6,379 nt of DNA from Halarsenatibacter sp964630835 (GTDB lineage Bacteria > Bacillota > Halanaerobiia > Halanaerobiales > Halarsenatibacteraceae), in contig CAZVZM010000093.1 in NCBI GenBank assembly GCA_964630835.1, positions 1 through 6,379 on the forward strand, given 5' to 3'. A model generated the notes under the pieces. That model was not told the DNA's origin. It worked only from the letters and a program-made list of their open reading frames with translations, and did no database searches. This document shows, in pieces, positions 5,988-6,379 of the stretch. Made by a program: the position numbers and the translations under genes. Position 1 is the first letter of the stretch. Every line of letters starts with the position of its first letter.

Positions 5988-6224
5988 TGCGCTTCACCTC
6001 GATCATTTTGTCTAAACAGAGCCATCTCTTCCGCACTCTGATTATAATAATCACCTGTAAGATCAAAATAACTCTGATATATCACATTGGACAGGATGTC
6101 TCTTTCTACGGATAATTATTATTTATCTCATCCTAGGATCTTTTCTCCGGTATATACTGCATTTTCTTCAGCCCGATATACCACCGAAGAATTCATCCAT
6201 TCTTTCCAGGGATTCATCGCACAT
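5988..6224 (-). pseudogene. Possible decayed small gene between the partial CDS and the M28 peptidase
   Basis: A near-ideal AGGAGG (6237-6232) lies 7 nt before an ATG at 6224, but that frame stops after 18 codons (MCDESLERMDEFF..., stop at 6168). The +1 frame continues with coding-like sequence (...YRAEENAVYTGEKILG, stop at 6128). After two more stops it reads on as ...DILSNVIYQSYFD, then DLTGDYYNQSAEEM, up to the M28 start. A strong ribosome binding site leading into a broken frame suggests a small gene of perhaps 75-80 codons disabled by a frameshift and stop codons. Alternatively the 18-codon peptide is real and the rest is non-coding. I do not recognise a family. This entry also accounts for the 249-nt gap between the two genes. 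Confidence 0.3.
6039..6053. promoter_or_regulatory. 7-1-7 palindrome (Fur/PerR-like shape) upstream of the M28 gene
   Basis: On the minus strand TGATTAT-T-ATAATCA is a perfect 7-1-7 inverted repeat, the geometry of Fur-family operators. It differs from the Fur form TGATAATNATTATCA at two adjacent positions per arm. It contains a TATAAT that could be a -10 box about 50 nt before the M28 start, although no good -35 is present. AT-rich DNA can give such repeats by chance. Confidence 0.3.
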
Positions 6225-6236
6225 CTTTATTCCTCC

Positions 6237-6379
6237 TCATTTCGTTACAGGTGTTCTCTCATAATAGCGGGCAAGCTTATCCATCGCCGGAGTTTTTATT
6301 TTATCACTGTCAATATTTCCTATTAGCTCATTATAGATATACTCCATTTCATCTCTGGCATCTCTGGGATGTCCTTCAA
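6237..6379 (-). CDS. C-terminal end of a gene cut by the window edge, perhaps ketopantoate-reductase-like
   Basis: The last 46 codons of a minus-strand gene enter from the right edge and end at TGA (6239-6237). The fragment begins EGHPRDARDEMEYIYNELIG and ends with KTPAMDKLARYYERTPVTK. A helical acidic stretch followed by x-T-P-x-x-x-x-L resembles the C-terminal end of ketopantoate reductase (PanE/ApbA) family proteins, where a TP motif precedes the last helix. This is only a motif-level impression, and the catalytic and nucleotide-binding parts are outside the window. That it is a real coding end is supported by the open frame with sensible composition, followed at once by the AGGAGG of the next reading frame, which overlaps the stop codon. 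Confidence 0.6.
   Translation of the reverse strand, partial: EGHPRDARDEMEYIYNELIGNIDSDKIKTPAMDKLARYYERTPVTK

Noticed and set aside
6087..6326. Plus-strand open frame of 79 codons near the right edge
   Set aside because: It lies opposite the minus-strand partial CDS and its ribosome binding site, has no Shine-Dalgarno and gives an unlikely peptide rich in Ser, Tyr and Phe.

Overview
The window looks like chromosomal DNA of a low-to-moderate GC Gram-positive-type bacterium (Firmicutes sense). It has strong purine-rich ribosome binding sites (GGAGG, GAGGTG, AGGAGG), TTGACA/TATAAT-type promoters, an AT-rich third-position bias and fairly acidic proteins. A Clostridia- or Halanaerobiales-like host fits, but this is an impression from sequence style and cannot be proven here. 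There is no tRNA, rRNA, CRISPR array, transposase or phage gene. The content is mostly housekeeping or accessory enzymes.

Left part, plus strand (1-1740): a textbook sigma-A promoter (122-150) drives a membrane-anchored M23 (LytM-type) zinc endopeptidase (185-1132). It is followed 28 nt later by a zinc dCMP deaminase (1161-1607), so the two are probably co-transcribed. A direct repeat with an identical 19-nt core lies just outside this pair on each side (1-47 and 1661-1715).

Right part, minus strand (6379 down to 1741), in transcription order. First comes the last 46 codons of a gene cut by the window edge, perhaps ketopantoate-reductase-like. Next is a 249-nt stretch with coding-like but interrupted reading frames and a 7-1-7 palindrome. 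Then come a cytoplasmic M28 metallopeptidase (5987-4803), a 334-nt gap, a secreted and membrane-tethered serine beta-lactamase-fold hydrolase (4462-2525), and a flavodoxin-fold NAD(P)H/FMN-type oxidoreductase with an iron-sulfur-flavoprotein-like cysteine cluster (2457-1741). The last two are 67 nt apart with no visible terminator and probably form one unit. That unit converges on the dCMP deaminase gene.

The most interesting non-coding stretch is the 334-nt gap before the serine hydrolase. It holds a credible promoter (4716-4688) with a cre/LacI-type palindrome immediately upstream, and then a leader of about 219 nt. An 11-bp stem closes a domain of about 79 nt in that leader. One strand of the stem can instead form a local hairpin, a switch-like arrangement. 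A 48-codon open frame overlaps the same segment, so a small protein is a rival explanation. I recognised no known riboswitch class and no clear new multi-gene system in this window.
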